DNA of 8,266 bases. It comes from Solirubrobacteraceae bacterium (GTDB lineage: Bacteria > Actinomycetota > Thermoleophilia > Solirubrobacterales > Solirubrobacteraceae). Under the pieces are notes generated by a model, which saw nothing but the letters and a program-made list of their open reading frames with translations, ran no database searches and was not told where the DNA came from. A program made the position numbers and the translations under genes. The stretch lies in NCBI GenBank assembly GCA_030038955.1, contig JASHQV010000008.1, positions 1 to 8,266 of the forward strand, given 5' to 3'. Positions within the stretch are counted from its first letter, which is position 1. Each line of letters starts with the position of its first letter. Positions 1 through 5,979 of this stretch are shown in pieces.

Positions 1-132
1 GACCAGTCCGAGCGCCTCGCCCGGGGCGATTGCGAGCGTGACGTCGTGCACCACCGGCACCGGATCGCCACCACGTGGCTGCGGGATCCCGACCGACAGG
101 TGATCGAGCTCGAGCAGCAGCTGCTCGCTCAC
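1..132 (-). CDS. Oligopeptide/nickel-type ABC transporter ATP-binding protein, DppD-like (N-terminal 44 residues; runs off left edge)
   Basis: This is the 5' end of a peptide/nickel-type ABC ATPase that would power the two permeases encoded just upstream. It starts at a GTG (132-130) that overlaps the stop of the DppC-like gene in a GTGA arrangement. A GGGAG Shine-Dalgarno lies 8 nt before the GTG. The visible residues begin MSEQLLLELDHLSVGIP and end VTLAIAPGEALGLV. That is the usual first beta-strand, followed by the stretch leading into Walker A ('...V.PGE.LGLVGESGSGKS' in the family). Walker A itself lies beyond the window edge, so the assignment rests on the N-terminal pattern and on operon position. 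It is translationally coupled to the permease gene and is the last gene of the operon inside this window. Confidence 0.8.
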   Translation of the reverse strand, partial: MSEQLLLELDHLSVGIPQPRGGDPVPVVHDVTLAIAPGEALGLV

Positions 133-992
133 GACTCGCGCTCCCCCACGTCGCTCAGCCACGCGCCGATTACGTTCACTGCCGTGACCGTCAGCACTAT
201 GCAGACGCTGGCGAAGATCGCCTCCTCCGGATAGCCGCGCAGTACGCTCGGCTCCCCCGTCGAGATCATTGCTCCCCAGTTGGCCTGCGGGGGTTGCACA
301 CCGAGCCCGAGAAACGACAGTGCCGCAAGGTCGACCGTCGCATAGCCGAAGCTGAGGCTCGCCTGTACCAATACCTGACGACGGATATTGGGCAGGACGT
401 GTCGCCCCATGATCGCAAGCGCAGACACCCCCTGGAGGTAGGAGACCTGCACGTACGGCAGCGCACGCTCGCGCAGAGCCGGCCCTCGCACGAGACGGAA
501 CACATACGGCACGTACGAGATCGACAGCGCCACGATCGGGGCCTCCAGTCCCGGGCCGAACAGCGCAACGGCGAGCAGCGCGAGCAGCAGGCCCGGGAAC
601 GCGAAAAGAATGTCCATCATCCGCGACAGCAGCGCATCCCAGCCACCACCGGCCCACGCCGCGAAGACCCCGAGCACTGTCCCGGCAGTGGCCGACAGGA
701 CAACGATCACCAGCGGTCCCAGCAGGCTGCTGCGAGCGCCGACGATCAGCCGCGATAGCAGGTCGCGGCCGAGCGCGTCAGTTCCTAGCGGATGGCTCCA
801 CGACGGTCCCGCGAACGCCGCGGCGATGTTGACGGTGTTCGGGTTCTGGGGCGCGATCGCCGGTCCGATGATCGCCAGCAATGCGAACAGAACGAGCAGT
901 CCGACGGCCACGCGAACGAGCGGCCTGCGAACGAGCGCCAACCGCAGCACGCCGACTCGCGTGCGGGCGACACTTACGGACAGTACGCTCAT
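129..992 (-). CDS. ABC transporter permease, DppC/OppC-like (peptide/nickel/opine family)
   Basis: Inner-membrane permease of 287 residues, the usual length for DppC-type subunits. The N-terminal membrane segment is at about 26-48. The family hallmark HPLGTDALGRDLLSRL follows at 68-83, then further hydrophobic segments near 91-112, 125-148, 150-168 and 255-275. The cytoplasmic EAA-type coupling loop is at about 180-201 and ends GRHVLPN; its first residues (YVQVSYLQGVS) drift from the usual EAA consensus. LGLGVQPPQANWGAM at 229-243 is also typical. The C-terminus (GAWLSDVGERES) lacks the common 'DPR' ending. The ATG overlaps the DppB-like stop as ATGA, with an AGAGGGG Shine-Dalgarno a few bases upstream. 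It should form a heterodimer with the DppB-like permease. The transported compound is unknown; in this family substrates range from peptides to nickel, opines, glutathione and plant metabolites. Confidence 0.93.
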   Translation of the reverse strand: MSVLSVSVARTRVGVLRLALVRRPLVRVAVGLLVLFALLAIIGPAIAPQNPNTVNIAAAFAGPSWSHPLGTDALGRDLLSRLIVGARSSLLGPLVIVVLSATAGTVLGVFAAWAGGGWDALLSRMMDILFAFPGLLLALLAVALFGPGLEAPIVALSISYVPYVFRLVRGPALRERALPYVQVSYLQGVSALAIMGRHVLPNIRRQVLVQASLSFGYATVDLAALSFLGLGVQPPQANWGAMISTGEPSVLRGYPEEAIFASVCIVLTVTAVNVIGAWLSDVGERES

Positions 993-1957
993 GTCGCCCC
1001 TCTCGCCTCGACCCGATGCCGGCGCAGACGCGGGTCGAGCAGGAAGTACAGTGCGTCGACCGTCGTGTTAAGCACAACGAACGCGACGATCATGATCAGT
1101 GTGATCGCCTGTACGACCGGGAAGTCCTTGTCGGACACCGCCGAGACGAGGTAGGCACCGATCCCGTTGATCTGGAACGCGGTCTCGACCACGACGTCTC
1201 CGGCGATCAGCGTGGCGATCAGGACACCGGCGATCGTCGTGATCGGAATCACGGCGTTCCGCAGGATGTGGCGCCGAACGATCTCCGGCCAGCTCAGACC
1301 GCGCGCGATCGCGGTGGTGACGTGCTCCGAAACGAGTTCGTCCCGGACGGCTGCGCGCGTGAATCGCGACACGACCGCGGACGCCGAGATCGCCAGTGCG
1401 ATCGCCGGCAGCGTCAGGTGCCACAGGCGGTCCAGGAAGCCCGTCCCGGCTCCGAATACCGGGAACCACCCGAAGCCGACGCCGAACGCCGCCACTAGCA
1501 CGATCGCCGCCACAAACGACGGGATCGCCAGTCCGACGCTCGTCACGAGCACGATCGTCGAGTCCAGCCGGCCACCCCGGAGTGCACTCAGCAGCCCGAC
1601 GCCGAAGCCCGTGAACACAATCAGGGCAAACGCATAGACGACCAGAAACAGGGTCGTCGGCGCACGGATCGCGATCAGGTGCCCGACCGTCTCGCCGGCG
1701 ATGATCGAGGTCCCTAGCTGACCGTGCACCAGTCCCTCGAGCCAGTGCCAGTAGCGCTCCAGGAATGGTTGATTGAGGTGGTAATGAGCCTTCAGGTCAA
1801 CGATCGTCGTCGGCGACACGGCACGGCCTCCGAGCAGGTACGCGAGCGGGCTGCCGGGAGCCAGAAACAGAGCCCCGAACACCACGAACGTCCCGACCAG
1901 CACGCTGACGGCGCCGATTACCAAGCGCGACCACATATAGCGAGCGAAGTCAGCCAA
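989..1957 (-). CDS. ABC transporter permease, DppB/OppB-like (peptide/nickel/opine family)
   Basis: Inner-membrane permease partner of the DppC-like protein. With the start chosen here it has 322 residues, close to the usual 305-340. The N-terminus FARYMWSRL, a membrane helix and LAPGSP match the DppB pattern 'LRYILRRL...LPGDP'. The coupling loop reads VTTAIARGLSWPEIVRRHILRNAVIP, near residues 210-235. The C-terminus has DALYFLLDPRLR, the DppB signature ending. The start is not certain. TTG at 1957 overlaps the upstream stop by 8 nt and gives a family-like N-terminus. ATG at 1936 would begin inside the first conserved motif. GTG at 2038 has a GGAG-like site, but it would add 27 arginine-rich residues and an 89-nt overlap with the monooxygenase gene. 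No clear Shine-Dalgarno precedes 1957 or 1936, which suggests coupling to the upstream gene. Confidence 0.9.
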   Translation of the reverse strand: MADFARYMWSRLVIGAVSVLVGTFVVFGALFLAPGSPLAYLLGGRAVSPTTIVDLKAHYHLNQPFLERYWHWLEGLVHGQLGTSIIAGETVGHLIAIRAPTTLFLVVYAFALIVFTGFGVGLLSALRGGRLDSTIVLVTSVGLAIPSFVAAIVLVAAFGVGFGWFPVFGAGTGFLDRLWHLTLPAIALAISASAVVSRFTRAAVRDELVSEHVTTAIARGLSWPEIVRRHILRNAVIPITTIAGVLIATLIAGDVVVETAFQINGIGAYLVSAVSDKDFPVVQAITLIMIVAFVVLNTTVDALYFLLDPRLRRHRVEARGAT

Positions 1958-3365
1958 GAGGAGCTGTTTCGCGCGTCGACTGAGTGACCGCCCGCAGGCG
2001 CCGGGCCGGATGCCGGTCAAGCAGTCTCGGCCCGGCACCTCCGAGCTTCTCCCGGAGCGTGCCCGACACGTGCTCCCGCCGCATTAGTCCGCGTTGTTGA
2101 AGCACCGGCACGACGTGTTCGACGAAGTCGGCGAACGCCCAGTGGGTCGGCACGTCCATCACGTTGACGCCGTCGACCCCGGCTGCGGCCCAGTCCTCGA
2201 GCCGGTCGGCGATCTGCTCCGGCGTTCCCACCACCGCCGCCGATAAGAGGTGCATCGCGAGGTCACGGAACGTCTGCACCCGGTCAGGCGTACCGTCGCG
2301 AATCGTTCTGACCGTCCCTTGCACACCACGGATCAACGCCTCGTCGACCGGCGCATCAAGGTCGACCGCCCCCAGGTCGATCCCTAGCTTGGCGCTGCGG
2401 TCCGCAAGTACCCCCTCGAAGCTGACCCACTCCTCGATCTCAGCAAGCCGGCAGCGCGCCTCCTCCTCGGTGCTGCCGATCACGAACCACAGGCCCTGGA
2501 TAAAGCGGATGTCCTCGGCCCGTCGTCCGTTCGCCTGTGCTAGCTGGCGCACATCGTTGATGTGGACTGACGCCCCCTCTGGGTTGCGGGCGATCAGGAA
2601 CACGATCTCCGCATGCCGGGCCGCAAAGCGCCGACCGGCGGACGAGGAACCCGCCTGGAACAGCACCGGCGTACGCTGCGGGGATGGCTCGACCAGGTGC
2701 GGGCCCTCGACGTCGTAGAACCCGCCGTGGAAGTCGATCGGGTGGACCTTCGCGGGGTCAGCGTAACAGCCGCGACGCGCGTCCCGTGGCAGCGACCCGT
2801 CCTCCCAGCTCGTCTCCCATAGGCGGTAGACGACGTCCAGGTACTCCTCTGCCTGGCGATAGCGCTCGTCGTGCGGAAGCTGTTGGGGGAGGCCGAAGTT
2901 CCGAGCGGCGTTGTCAAGGTAGCCGGTGACGATGTTCCAGCCGACCCGGCCACCACTGAGATGATCTAGCGTCGAGATGCGACGGGCGAAGTTGAACGGC
3001 AGCTCCTGCAAAGTGGAACTGGTGAATGTCAACCCGAGGTCGTCGGTGACCGCCGCGAGCGCCGACAGCAGCACCTCTGGATCGCCGAGCGGCACTCCGA
3101 TCCCGTCACGCAGCGCCTGATCGGCGCAGCCATGGTACGTGTCGTAGACGCCCGCTTGGTCGGCCAGGAACAGCATGTCGAAGCCACCTGCCTCAAGCAG
3201 TTGCGCCAGCTCTATCCACTGCCGCAGGTCGGTGTGGTCGAGATGTCGCGCGGTCGGATGACGCCACAGGCCCGGAACGTTGTTTGGTACGCCAACGGTC
3301 GTGAACGCACTGAAGAGCAGCCGCCGCGAGCGCCCGCCGCGAGCGCTGGCGTGCGCCTCAGACAT
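1950..3365 (-). CDS. LLM-class flavin-dependent monooxygenase, NtaA/SnaA/DszA/DmoA family
   Basis: Cytosolic FMNH2-dependent monooxygenase of 471 residues, typical for the large nitrilotriacetate/dibenzothiophene-sulfone subgroup of bacterial-luciferase-like TIM barrels. Seen in order: a GLWRHP motif (32-37); EAGGFDMLFLADQ (58-70), with the flavin-pocket region following; the family hallmark RRISTLDHLSGGRVGWNIVT (128-147); YRQAEEYLDVVYRLW (169-183); the phosphate-binding segment FQAGSSSAGRRFAARHAE (236-253); and a C-terminal TLREKLGG...LLDRHPA tail. Known relatives oxidise nitrilotriacetate, EDTA, dimethyl sulfide, dibenzothiophene sulfone or pristinamycin IIB, using reduced FMN from a separate reductase. 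No reductase is encoded here. The ATG overlaps the YdhR-like gene by 8 nt (ATGTCTGA) and has no Shine-Dalgarno, so translation is probably coupled. The substrate is unknown, but it may be what the adjoining transporter imports. Confidence 0.93.
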   Translation of the reverse strand: MSEAHASARGGRSRRLLFSAFTTVGVPNNVPGLWRHPTARHLDHTDLRQWIELAQLLEAGGFDMLFLADQAGVYDTYHGCADQALRDGIGVPLGDPEVLLSALAAVTDDLGLTFTSSTLQELPFNFARRISTLDHLSGGRVGWNIVTGYLDNAARNFGLPQQLPHDERYRQAEEYLDVVYRLWETSWEDGSLPRDARRGCYADPAKVHPIDFHGGFYDVEGPHLVEPSPQRTPVLFQAGSSSAGRRFAARHAEIVFLIARNPEGASVHINDVRQLAQANGRRAEDIRFIQGLWFVIGSTEEEARCRLAEIEEWVSFEGVLADRSAKLGIDLGAVDLDAPVDEALIRGVQGTVRTIRDGTPDRVQTFRDLAMHLLSAAVVGTPEQIADRLEDWAAAGVDGVNVMDVPTHWAFADFVEHVVPVLQQRGLMRREHVSGTLREKLGGAGPRLLDRHPARRLRAVTQSTRETAPLG

Positions 3366-3687
3366 CTAGCGACGGAACCGCAGCCGGGATGTCGAGGGGA
3401 CCGTGGGTAACGCGCGTAGCGTCCTCGTTGATCTCGAAGATCCGGACACTCAGATCGCGATGATTGCCGGGCAGCCCCTCGTCGATGCGATCCGCCCAGT
3501 CCTGCGCCGACTCGCGGTCGGCGAACAGGTAGATACCGCCTCGGCTACGCGTGTCGGGATCGCGCAGCCAGATCTTCCATTGCAGTCCTGGCGCCTCGCG
3601 CATCGCGTGAGCGTCAGCGGCACCGGGCTGCTCTGCCGTGGACCAGTCCACGTCCCATACGTACTCGACTTGAAGTATCACCGACAT
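3358..3687 (-). CDS. YdhR-like small monooxygenase-fold protein (dimeric alpha/beta-barrel)
   Basis: Small cytosolic protein of 109 residues, matching the roughly 100-residue YdhR family of dimeric ferredoxin-like barrels (putative monooxygenases). The diagnostic stretch is APGLQWKIWLRD (32-43), then GGIYLFADRESAQDWAD (50-66), then VRIFEINEDATRVTHGPLD (81-99). E. coli YdhR has the same order: 'PGFLWKVW...GGIYLFTDEKSA...VFDVNEPLS'. The start is the ATG at 3687, because an AAAGGA Shine-Dalgarno lies 8 nt upstream (3701-3696) and MSVILQVEYVW matches the first beta-strand. Longer versions starting at TTG 3753 or ATG 3696 are less likely. It is the first gene of the operon and overlaps the LLM monooxygenase start by 8 nt. 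The biochemical role of YdhR proteins is not firmly established. Cofactor-free oxidation or product handling next to the flavin enzyme is an inference. Confidence 0.85.
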   Translation of the reverse strand: MSVILQVEYVWDVDWSTAEQPGAADAHAMREAPGLQWKIWLRDPDTRSRGGIYLFADRESAQDWADRIDEGLPGNHRDLSVRIFEINEDATRVTHGPLDIPAAVPSLDV

Positions 3688-3695
3688 GAGATGCA

Positions 3696-3701
3696 TCCTT
3701 T
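3696..3701 (-). promoter_or_regulatory. Shine-Dalgarno of the YdhR-like gene (AAAGGA)
   Basis: AAAGGA on the minus strand, 8 nt before the ATG at 3687. It decides the start of the YdhR-like gene in favour of 3687 over the in-frame ATG at 3696, which it partly overlaps, and over the TTG at 3753. It is the clear ribosome binding site at the head of the monooxygenase part of the operon. Confidence 0.7.
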
Positions 3702-3763
3702 CGAGCAAGCTCCATCGACTGCGAGCGAGCACAAACACATGTAAGTCAATCAAATTAGTTTTT

Positions 3764-3792
3764 AGGCTAGGTCAGATGGAGGCTTCGGACAA
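3764..3792 (-). promoter_or_regulatory. Candidate promoter for the YdhR-like/LLM/ABC transporter operon
   Basis: On the minus strand, TTGTCC (3792-3787) is followed after 17 bp by TAGCCT (3769-3764), which fits a TANNNT -10 element. It lies beside an AT-rich stretch (about 3740-3769) that stands out from the GC-rich surroundings. Transcription would begin near 3757 and leave a leader of about 70 nt before the ATG at 3687. The match to consensus is moderate, and a nearby TTGACT (3749-3744) has no acceptable -10 at normal spacing. This is a weak assignment. Confidence 0.3.
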
Positions 3793-3801
3793 GGTCCAGT
3801 G

Positions 3802-3910
3802 CGACAGCGATTAATGAGGCCAGAGTGCGCGGCGCGTCGACTCTGACGCTGGCTCCACTCCCGCGCGGGGTCGAGGCGTCGCCCGCTGGCCGAGACCTGT
3901 CGCCAGGCAA
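3802..3910. other. Intergenic spacer with no convincing gene
   Basis: This is part of the roughly 350-bp gap between the monooxygenase operon and the truncated ABC gene. Short open frames exist on the minus strand, but none has a ribosome binding site or a recognisable family. In the frame continuing from the IS110-like remnant, after its TAG, an open stretch ends ASLIAVALDLVRSLHLT before a TAG near 3769. It reads like coding sequence, but I cannot place it. It may be an old gene remnant or chance. Confidence 0.35.
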
Positions 3911-3913
3911 CTA
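3905..3913. repeat. 9-bp direct repeat AGGCAACTA, left copy
   Basis: AGGCAACTA here matches a second copy at 4039-4047. The two copies bracket the IS110-like remnant, with 125 bp between them. On the minus strand each copy reads TAGTTGCCT. This copy supplies the stop of the transposase-remnant frame, and the other copy supplies the stop of the truncated ABC gene. A 9-bp match over this distance could be chance. Confidence 0.4.
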
Positions 3914-3961
3914 GCGACGAGCGCCCCCAGAAGGGCGATCGGCCGCCACCATCGACCACGG

Positions 3962-4042
3962 CGTACGCAGAGCACTCAGGAGGATGGCGTAGAGCTCGCC
4001 AGCCATGTAGCGCTTGAGGCAGCGCACGATCTCACGTGAGGC
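3962..4042 (-). pseudogene. IS110-family transposase C-terminal remnant
   Basis: On the minus strand, in a frame different from the truncated ABC gene, codons from 4042 down to about 3962 read ASREIVRCLKRYMAGELYAI followed by LLSALRT. This resembles the 'REALRCLKRYIAREVYRxL' segment at the very C-terminus of IS110-type (DEDD/Ser, bridge-RNA-guided) transposases. The frame is open only from about 4057 and reaches a TAG at 3913-3911. The catalytic N-terminal and central domains are absent, and no start codon or ribosome binding site fits, so this would be a dead fragment. The similarity is judged from the motif alone over about 20 residues. The location, immediately after the abrupt end of an ABC ATPase, supports an insertion or recombination scar. 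Confidence 0.5.
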
Positions 4043-4047
4043 AACTA
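4039..4047. repeat. 9-bp direct repeat AGGCAACTA, right copy
   Basis: Second copy of the repeat at 3905-3913. It sits at the junction between the truncated ABC ATPase and the IS110-like remnant and contains the stop codon (TAG on the minus strand, 4047-4045) that ends the ABC reading frame. Confidence 0.4.
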
Positions 4048-4635
4048 ACTCGACTGACTACTGGCTCGCATATCGGCGATGAAGCTTTGGACCTCACGCT
4101 TGGAGCGTGGATCGAGCCCGGTGGTCGGCTCGTCCAGCAACAACAGCACCGGCGAGGTCAGCAGCGCCCGCGCGAGCGCCACCTTCTGCTGCATACCACG
4201 ACTGAGATCCTGCATCGGCTCCGACGCCCGCCGCGACTGAAACCCAACGCGCTCCAAGATCCGAGGGATCTGAGCGCGCGTGTCCCGCCGCGTCAACCCA
4301 TAGAAGCGAGCCGCATAGCTGAGATTCTCAAGCGCCGACATCCGCTTGAAGAACGACGCCTCGACCGACACACGGTTGACCAGCCGACGCACCAACGGCG
4401 CTTCGCGCACGACGTCATGGCCGAACACACGGGCGCTGCCACCATCCGGCAGCAACAGCGTCGACAGCGTACGCACGAGCGTCGACTTGCCCGACCCGTT
4501 CTGCCCCAACACCGCCACACACTCACCCCGCTCGATCGCAAACGTGATCTCGCTGAGCGCGGGCACCACCCGCCGCCGCCGCCCACGACGACGCTCAAAG
4601 TCCTTCTCCAATCGTGTTAGCTCAACTGCCAGCAA
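4045..4635 (-). pseudogene. ABC-2-type exporter ATP-binding protein, C-terminally truncated
   Basis: ATPase of the ABC-2 (drug/polysaccharide/daunorubicin-type) exporter class; only 196 residues remain, against the usual 240-330. Seen: Walker A GQNGSGKST (44-52), signature LSRGMQQK (144-151), Walker B VLLLLDEP (163-170) and D-loop GLDPRSK (173-179). The chain then reads EVQSFIADMRASSQSS and stops. The H-switch histidine ('TTHDM') that should follow some 20 residues later, and the C-terminal domain, are missing. The Q-loop position reads NRVSVEASFF with no glutamine, which may be a subfamily trait. TTG at 4635 is chosen because AGGAG (4645-4641) lies 5 nt upstream and LAVELTRLEKDF is a normal first strand. 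No partner permease is adjacent. The abrupt end abuts an IS110-like remnant, so I regard it as a disrupted gene. Residual expression is possible. Confidence 0.7.
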
Positions 4636-4640
4636 TGTCG

Positions 4641-4645
4641 CTCCT
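4641..4645 (-). promoter_or_regulatory. Shine-Dalgarno of the truncated ABC gene (AGGAG)
   Basis: AGGAG on the minus strand, 5 nt before a TTG codon at 4635. It is the best ribosome binding site in this region and sets the start of the truncated ABC ATPase. A TTG at 4677, 14 codons further upstream, has no comparable site. Confidence 0.55.
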
Positions 4646-4947
4646 GACAACGTGGGTGATCGAAAACCAGCAGCCAACGACGGCGCTCGGCTGTGGCACG
4701 CTAGGACTCACCGATGGAGTGACATCACCACCCCCAAACTAGCACCCCGGCCACAAGCGTCTAAAGGCAGCTCGACATCAGATCCACCTTCGAGATGTTG
4801 AAGCCCGACGTCACCGACGAGTTGAACCTCTAGCCAGACTGCGAAGCGTCCAGCCAGACAGAGTTCGCCCCTGCAGCCGGGGAAGGACGCTCCGCCGTCC
4901 GGCGCCTGCGCCACCTCGAGTGTTGGATCGGGAGGCCCCGGAACGAG
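4646..4947. other. Intergenic spacer between truncated ABC gene and DenD-like gene
   Basis: About 300 bp without a gene I can support. A 68-codon minus-strand frame (GTG at 4914) has no ribosome binding site and no recognisable family. On the plus strand a short open stretch ends EMLKPDVTDELNL at a TAG (4831-4833). It reads like the end of a protein but is closed by a TAA at 4762-4764, so it is at most a fragment. The base composition looks less coding-like than the flanks. This fits decayed sequence around the IS scar. Confidence 0.4.
4885..4900 (-). terminator. Weak hairpin downstream of the DenD-like gene
   Basis: GGACG (4885-4889) and CGTCC (4896-4900) can pair as a 5-bp GC-rich stem with a 6-nt loop, about 50 nt after the stop of the DenD-like gene. 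In the minus-strand transcript it is followed only by TTCC, not by a proper U-tract. It is at best a poor intrinsic terminator, listed because nothing better is visible between this gene and the truncated ABC gene. Confidence 0.2.
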
Positions 4948-5973
4948 TCAGGAGCCGCGACCAGCATCGGCCTGCGCAGTGGTCACGCTCAGGCGGGCGT
5001 ACTCGCGCGCATAGCCCTGTGCCAGCTGCGAAAGGCTCTCCTGAGACAGCCCGAGGCTGCGACCGAGACTGAAGTCGGCGTACTTGTTGTATGCATCGAC
5101 CTTCGCCTGCGTCTCCGGATCAGGCGCCTCCTGCACCTCCGCCAGGCGCAGACCATGGGGCTCCCCCGCCTCGCGCAGTGCGGCGAGCATCTCACGCACG
5201 GTCACAGACACTCCCGACTGCAGCAGCGTGCGCTCCTCACCGAGGGCCACGTCGGGCAGCTCGTGCGTCTCCAGCAGGTTGCGGATGCAGACCTCCCAGC
5301 CGTTGAAGAAAACGCGGGTGTCCGGATCGACGCCCAGCACGATCGGCTCGCTGCCGTAGGGGTCGTCGATGATGTCGTGCAGGAACTCCCGGCTGCGTCG
5401 GTCGGGCCGCCAGCTGACGCACATCGGCAGGATCGAGGCCCGGGCGTCCACGAACCCGCGGGCGCTGTAGTTGGCGAGCAGCAGCTCGACCATCGCCTTG
5501 GTCGTTCCATACGTCGACGACGGTGCACGCCGTGTGGCCTCCGAGACGGGATCGGGCAGATGGTCACGGAACACACTGCAGGAGCTGCAGAACATGAACT
5601 TGACGGGCTGTGGCTGGGTGCGGCAGGCCTCGAGCAGATTCAGCGATCCGAAGGTGTTGACGCGAAGCATCCCGTCGAAGTCGTCCTCGCCGGAACCTCG
5701 GTCGCGGGTGACCGTCTCGAAGTTGAGGACCGAGGCGATCGGACCCTCATCGAAGACCCGCTGCACATCCGCGCGGCTGGCAACGCTCCCGCGGACGAGC
5801 CGCACCCGCGGATCCCCCAGGATCCACGAATCCCACGGGGCCTCGTGAACGAACATGAGGAGCTCCTCCACGCGACTGCGCCGACCGCTGGCATCGGTGA
5901 GCTCAGCTGGCAGCAAGGCCTCGGCCAGCAACTGACCCCATACGTCATCTCCACCTGTGACTAAAACACGCAT
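4948..5973 (-). CDS. NAD-dependent epimerase/dehydratase family SDR, DenD-like (D-erythronate dehydrogenase family)
   Basis: Extended short-chain dehydrogenase of 341 residues, similar to DenD, which oxidises D-erythronate to 2-oxo-tetronate in four-carbon sugar-acid catabolism. Matching points: N-terminal Rossmann strand MRVLVTGG; DFDGMLRVNTFGSLNLLEAC (98-117); active-site serine region FCSSCSVF (128-135); catalytic YxxxK as Tyr155-Lys159 in STYGTTK; the DenD-like run MVELLLANYSARGFVDARA (161-179); and SVTVREMLAALREAGE (256-271). Two parts depart from the family. The nucleotide loop is TGGDDVWG (6-13), with Asp10 where the middle glycine of TGxxGxxG belongs. The usual 'HLAA' segment is NFET (84-87). 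The substrate or cofactor may therefore differ from DenD. The start is ATG 5973, with no strong Shine-Dalgarno. The gene is divergent from a GntR regulator and has a good promoter in the shared spacer. Confidence 0.85.
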   Translation of the reverse strand: MRVLVTGGDDVWGQLLAEALLPAELTDASGRRSRVEELLMFVHEAPWDSWILGDPRVRLVRGSVASRADVQRVFDEGPIASVLNFETVTRDRGSGEDDFDGMLRVNTFGSLNLLEACRTQPQPVKFMFCSSCSVFRDHLPDPVSEATRRAPSSTYGTTKAMVELLLANYSARGFVDARASILPMCVSWRPDRRSREFLHDIIDDPYGSEPIVLGVDPDTRVFFNGWEVCIRNLLETHELPDVALGEERTLLQSGVSVTVREMLAALREAGEPHGLRLAEVQEAPDPETQAKVDAYNKYADFSLGRSLGLSQESLSQLAQGYAREYARLSVTTAQADAGRGS

Positions 5974-5979
5974 GATTTC

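Noticed and set aside
75..758. Long plus-strand open frame (227 codons) opposite the DppC-like gene
   Set aside because: Rich in Arg/Gln/His with no family resemblance. It is the antisense shadow of a clearly coding permease in high-GC DNA.
3735..3770. AT-rich stretch as a recombination (att) site or regulator palindrome
   Set aside because: Only 3-bp symmetrical arms can be found and no flanking tRNA or integrase is present. A promoter is the simpler reading.
3916..3932. CGCCC/GGGCG hairpin as a terminator
   Set aside because: Only five pairs and no T-run on either strand. Such stems are frequent by chance at this GC content.
3762..3959. 65-codon minus-strand frame in the spacer
   Set aside because: Arg/Ser/Pro-rich, no Shine-Dalgarno and no recognisable family. 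It overlaps the possible operon promoter.
4608..4677. Start of the truncated ABC gene at TTG 4677
   Set aside because: Adds 14 residues not typical of ABC ATPases and has no ribosome binding site, whereas TTG 4635 has AGGAG at 5 nt.
4708..4914. 68-codon minus-strand frame between the DenD-like and ABC genes
   Set aside because: GTG start without a ribosome binding site and no recognised motif. It lies in spacer that looks degraded.
5155..5964. Plus-strand open frame of 269 codons opposite the DenD-like gene
   Set aside because: No ribosome binding site and no domain pattern. The opposite strand encodes a convincing SDR over the same span.
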